64,000 bases of DNA from Auanema rhodensis (Eukaryota > Nematoda > Chromadorea > Rhabditida > Rhabditidae), in assembly GCA_964057225.1 (NCBI GenBank), contig OZ059899.1, forward strand, positions 5,704,001-5,768,000, given 5' to 3'. The notes below the pieces were generated by a model. It was given only the letters and a program-made list of their open reading frames with translations, was not told where the DNA came from and searched no databases. This document shows, in pieces, positions 62,068 through 64,000 of this stretch. Position 1 is the stretch's first letter. The number at the start of each line of letters is the position of its first letter. A program made the position numbers and the translations under genes.

Positions 62068-63155
62068 ATGCAGCGTTCACTTCTCGCTCTCTTAATTTTG
62101 TCTACTGCTATTGATATCAGCTTGGCATGTTTCGCATCTGGAGTATGCGGAGGAGGATGTCCACCACCTCCACCACCTGTATGTCACGGAGGTTAGCTAG
62201 ATCTTTTACTATTATTCACAAATATTATATTATCTACAGGATGCGGATCTGGATACGGTTGCGGGCAGTATGGGTGTTATCGCATGAGAGCTAGAGCTCG
62301 TTCTGCCAAGACATTGTCATTCCACGAAACTGAAGAAATTGAAGTAATACAGACATTTTGAATATAATTTGTTAATTATGGCATTTAAGGGACCAAAGAC
62401 ACCTGATGAGAAATTCATGCAGTGTTGTATTGACCGCGATCTCCCAGATTCTTGCTTGAGCAAGTGTTCTTTCCGCTCTTATACCAAGACTTCTTTACAG
62501 GTAAATCTATATAAATCAAGTGTCAAATGTTTCAAAAAGTCTTTGAATCATCTAACCTTCTAAATGACCGAGAAAAAATATCGCTTATTTGATCTCAAGG
62601 TTAACCGGTATATCGAGACTGCAATTGCCCGAAGGCATTGTTGTATTCTCTGATAGTTTAAAGGATACACTAACAAACCTGTTTTGATAACACAACAAAA
62701 ATATACATAATTAATTATTTATAGGCTATGTATTTCAAACAAGATAGCTGTCCAATGCAAGCTGCTGCTGATATCCATTTCTGTGCTGCTCAAGGAAGAG
62801 ATCATACTGATTGCTGCTACAGAAATGGTGTTACCACTACTTTGGCTGGATCCAAGGTAAATTTTAGAAGACCAAACATCTTAATGAAACCAACTAGCTT
62901 TAGAACTAGCAATTGAAAATAATATATTTGTTTCAGTGCATGACATTCTGTGATCAACGTCCAGGAAACGTTACCAAGCTCGACCTAACTTACTTGGCTT
63001 GCTACGATCGTTTTGATAACATGAAAGCTTGTTTCTGGCAAGACATTAACGCTGAAGAGCAGCCAGAACTCTCTTTCTCAAATGATGAAGTTGAGCCAGC
63101 AAAGCCTCGCCGCTTAGCTTCTGCTCGTACTTTCAATGCTAAGACATTCAATTAG
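62068..63155 (+). CDS. secreted DB-module protein
   Basis: Five exons. Signal peptide MQRSLLALLILSTAIDISLA, then a Cys/Gly/Pro-rich leader (CGGGCPPPPPPVCHGG; CGSGYGCGQYGCY). A single nematode DB module (Pfam DB family) follows with its conserved cysteines: EKFMQCCIDRDLPDSCLSKC, DSCPMQAAADIHFCAAQGRD, HTDCCYRNGV, KCMTFCDQRPGN, LACYDRFDNMKACFWQ. The acidic-to-basic tail ends ARTFNAKTFN-stop. DB modules are found in secreted nematode proteins, including C. elegans IgCAM and cuticle/epidermal proteins; molecular function is largely unknown. The ATG lies 18 bp after a GTTTTAG acceptor, consistent with trans-splicing. Confidence 0.95.
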
Positions 63156-64000
63156 GATTGAGAAGACACGCCGAGTAATTGTATTGGTTGTATATTTGTG
63201 AAAATGTTGTAAATAAGGTAGCAGATAAACATTGATTCGCCCACTATTCTCTTGAATTTTTTCTAATTTCCAGCATAGAAAGATAGAGCCGAAACAAAAT
63301 CAACTTCATTCTACTTATATTTGTCTTTCCTATTCATCTTAGAAACAATTAATCTTGAGATGTTATTGATGCTATTTCTTTTTCATGTTGAAGGTTTCAT
63401 TAAGTATTTTCGTTATGATTGGAAAAATTATTAAATGTGTCAATTTACGGTTTGATTACAATATTTGTTGATAGTTTATATTCAAGAAAGTACAACCGAT
63501 TTGCTTTTGAAAAAATAATAAATAAAAATTTTAAGTTGATAAGGTAAAAAGTTAAAAAGTTGTTTATCAAATTAAATTTTTTTCATGAATATGACATTTA
63601 AAGGAATCTCATCTTGAATATATCTGAAAATTCTTGTTTCTTAACTTTTAGTTTCTTCATTTAGATATGTTCCATCTCGATTTAATAACCTAACATATTA
63701 CTTTTAGAGGATCAAAAATTATTTTAAATTTATGAAAAAAAAATTTTATGGAGAAGTCTGGCTTACGACTAAAAATTACGTCAATAACACTTGTGTGTTC
63801 TTGTTGGATGCAAATCTAATCAAAAAATTTTGAGTCTAAGTATTCCTACTAATTTCTGAAAACCCAGGAATAAACGATTTTTATATTGATAACCGATAGA
63901 GCAACATACATATTCAATATATTAATATAATATTTATAGAAAGCTATAGTTTTTGTATCTTGTTCCGTGTTCTTTTTTTTTTTTAAAAAAAAACATCACA
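63156..64000. other. 3' flank, AT-rich, no gene seen
   Basis: 3' UTR of the DB-module gene followed by AT-rich sequence up to the window end. No exon or RNA gene recognised. Confidence 0.5.

Noticed and set aside
1-64000. CRISPR arrays, bacterial operons, integrated phage or transposase genes
   Set aside because: The DNA is eukaryotic. No regularly spaced direct repeats and no transposase or reverse-transcriptase motif were seen.
1-64000. Spliced-leader RNA genes
   Set aside because: The canonical SL1 22-mer was not found on either strand by eye.

Overview
The window is nuclear DNA from a nematode, most likely a chromadorean and probably not a close Caenorhabditis relative. It is AT-rich, with many 40-50 bp GT..AG introns and compact genes on both strands. 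Several gene families are nematode-specific or nematode-typical: a Wart/Ground-like protein with a Hint domain, a DB-module protein, an NLP-7-type neuropeptide precursor, a MIG-18-like secreted protein and arginine kinase. Several ATGs sit a few bases after a TTTTAG/TTTCAG acceptor, as expected for spliced-leader trans-splicing. The species cannot be fixed from the sequence alone.

Layout. 1-3.68 kb has no supportable gene. 3.68-11.56 kb (minus) holds a SMYD-type MYND/SET methyltransferase and, upstream on the same strand, a long unrecognised protein rich in Ser/Thr-Pro. 12.5-15.4 kb (minus) is arginine kinase. 17.3-21.45 kb (minus) is a run of three genes: an 87-residue unknown protein, a small secreted MIG-18-like protein and a DUF4140/DUF4139 protein. 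22.6-30.6 kb (plus) is the proteasome activator PA200/Blm10 (PSME4), followed by a TM9SF nonaspanin (31.1-33.9 kb). 34.4-36.0 kb (minus) is an nlp-7-like neuropeptide precursor. 36-47.7 kb is gene-poor and holds two small convergent predicted genes, an unrecognised protein at 43.7-45.0 kb, a 17-G run and AT microsatellites. 47.8-48.6 kb (plus) is a secreted CULT-domain protein. 49.1-50.7 kb is a Lys-rich AT-hook protein split into many tiny exons. 51.5-52.0 kb is an allatostatin-C-like neuropeptide precursor. 52.2-54.9 kb is a divergent pair, POLE3 and ribonucleotide reductase small subunit, sharing a short promoter with E2F-like sites. 55.2-59.4 kb (minus) is a hedgehog-related protein with four Wart/Ground-like repeats and a C-terminal Hint domain, with a tRNA-Glu(TTC) antisense inside one of its introns. 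62.1-63.2 kb is a DB-module secreted protein.

Functional themes. POLE3 and rnr-2 both serve DNA replication, and their shared promoter has S-phase type sites. Secreted or extracellular products are many: the Wart/Hint protein, CULT, DB module, MIG-18-like and two neuropeptide precursors. PA200, TM9SF, arginine kinase and DUF4139 are housekeeping. Gene models were assembled by eye from reading frames and splice consensus. Exon phases were checked through in the small genes; in the larger ones (PSME4, the long unknown protein, DUF4139, SMYD) internal exon edges are approximate.
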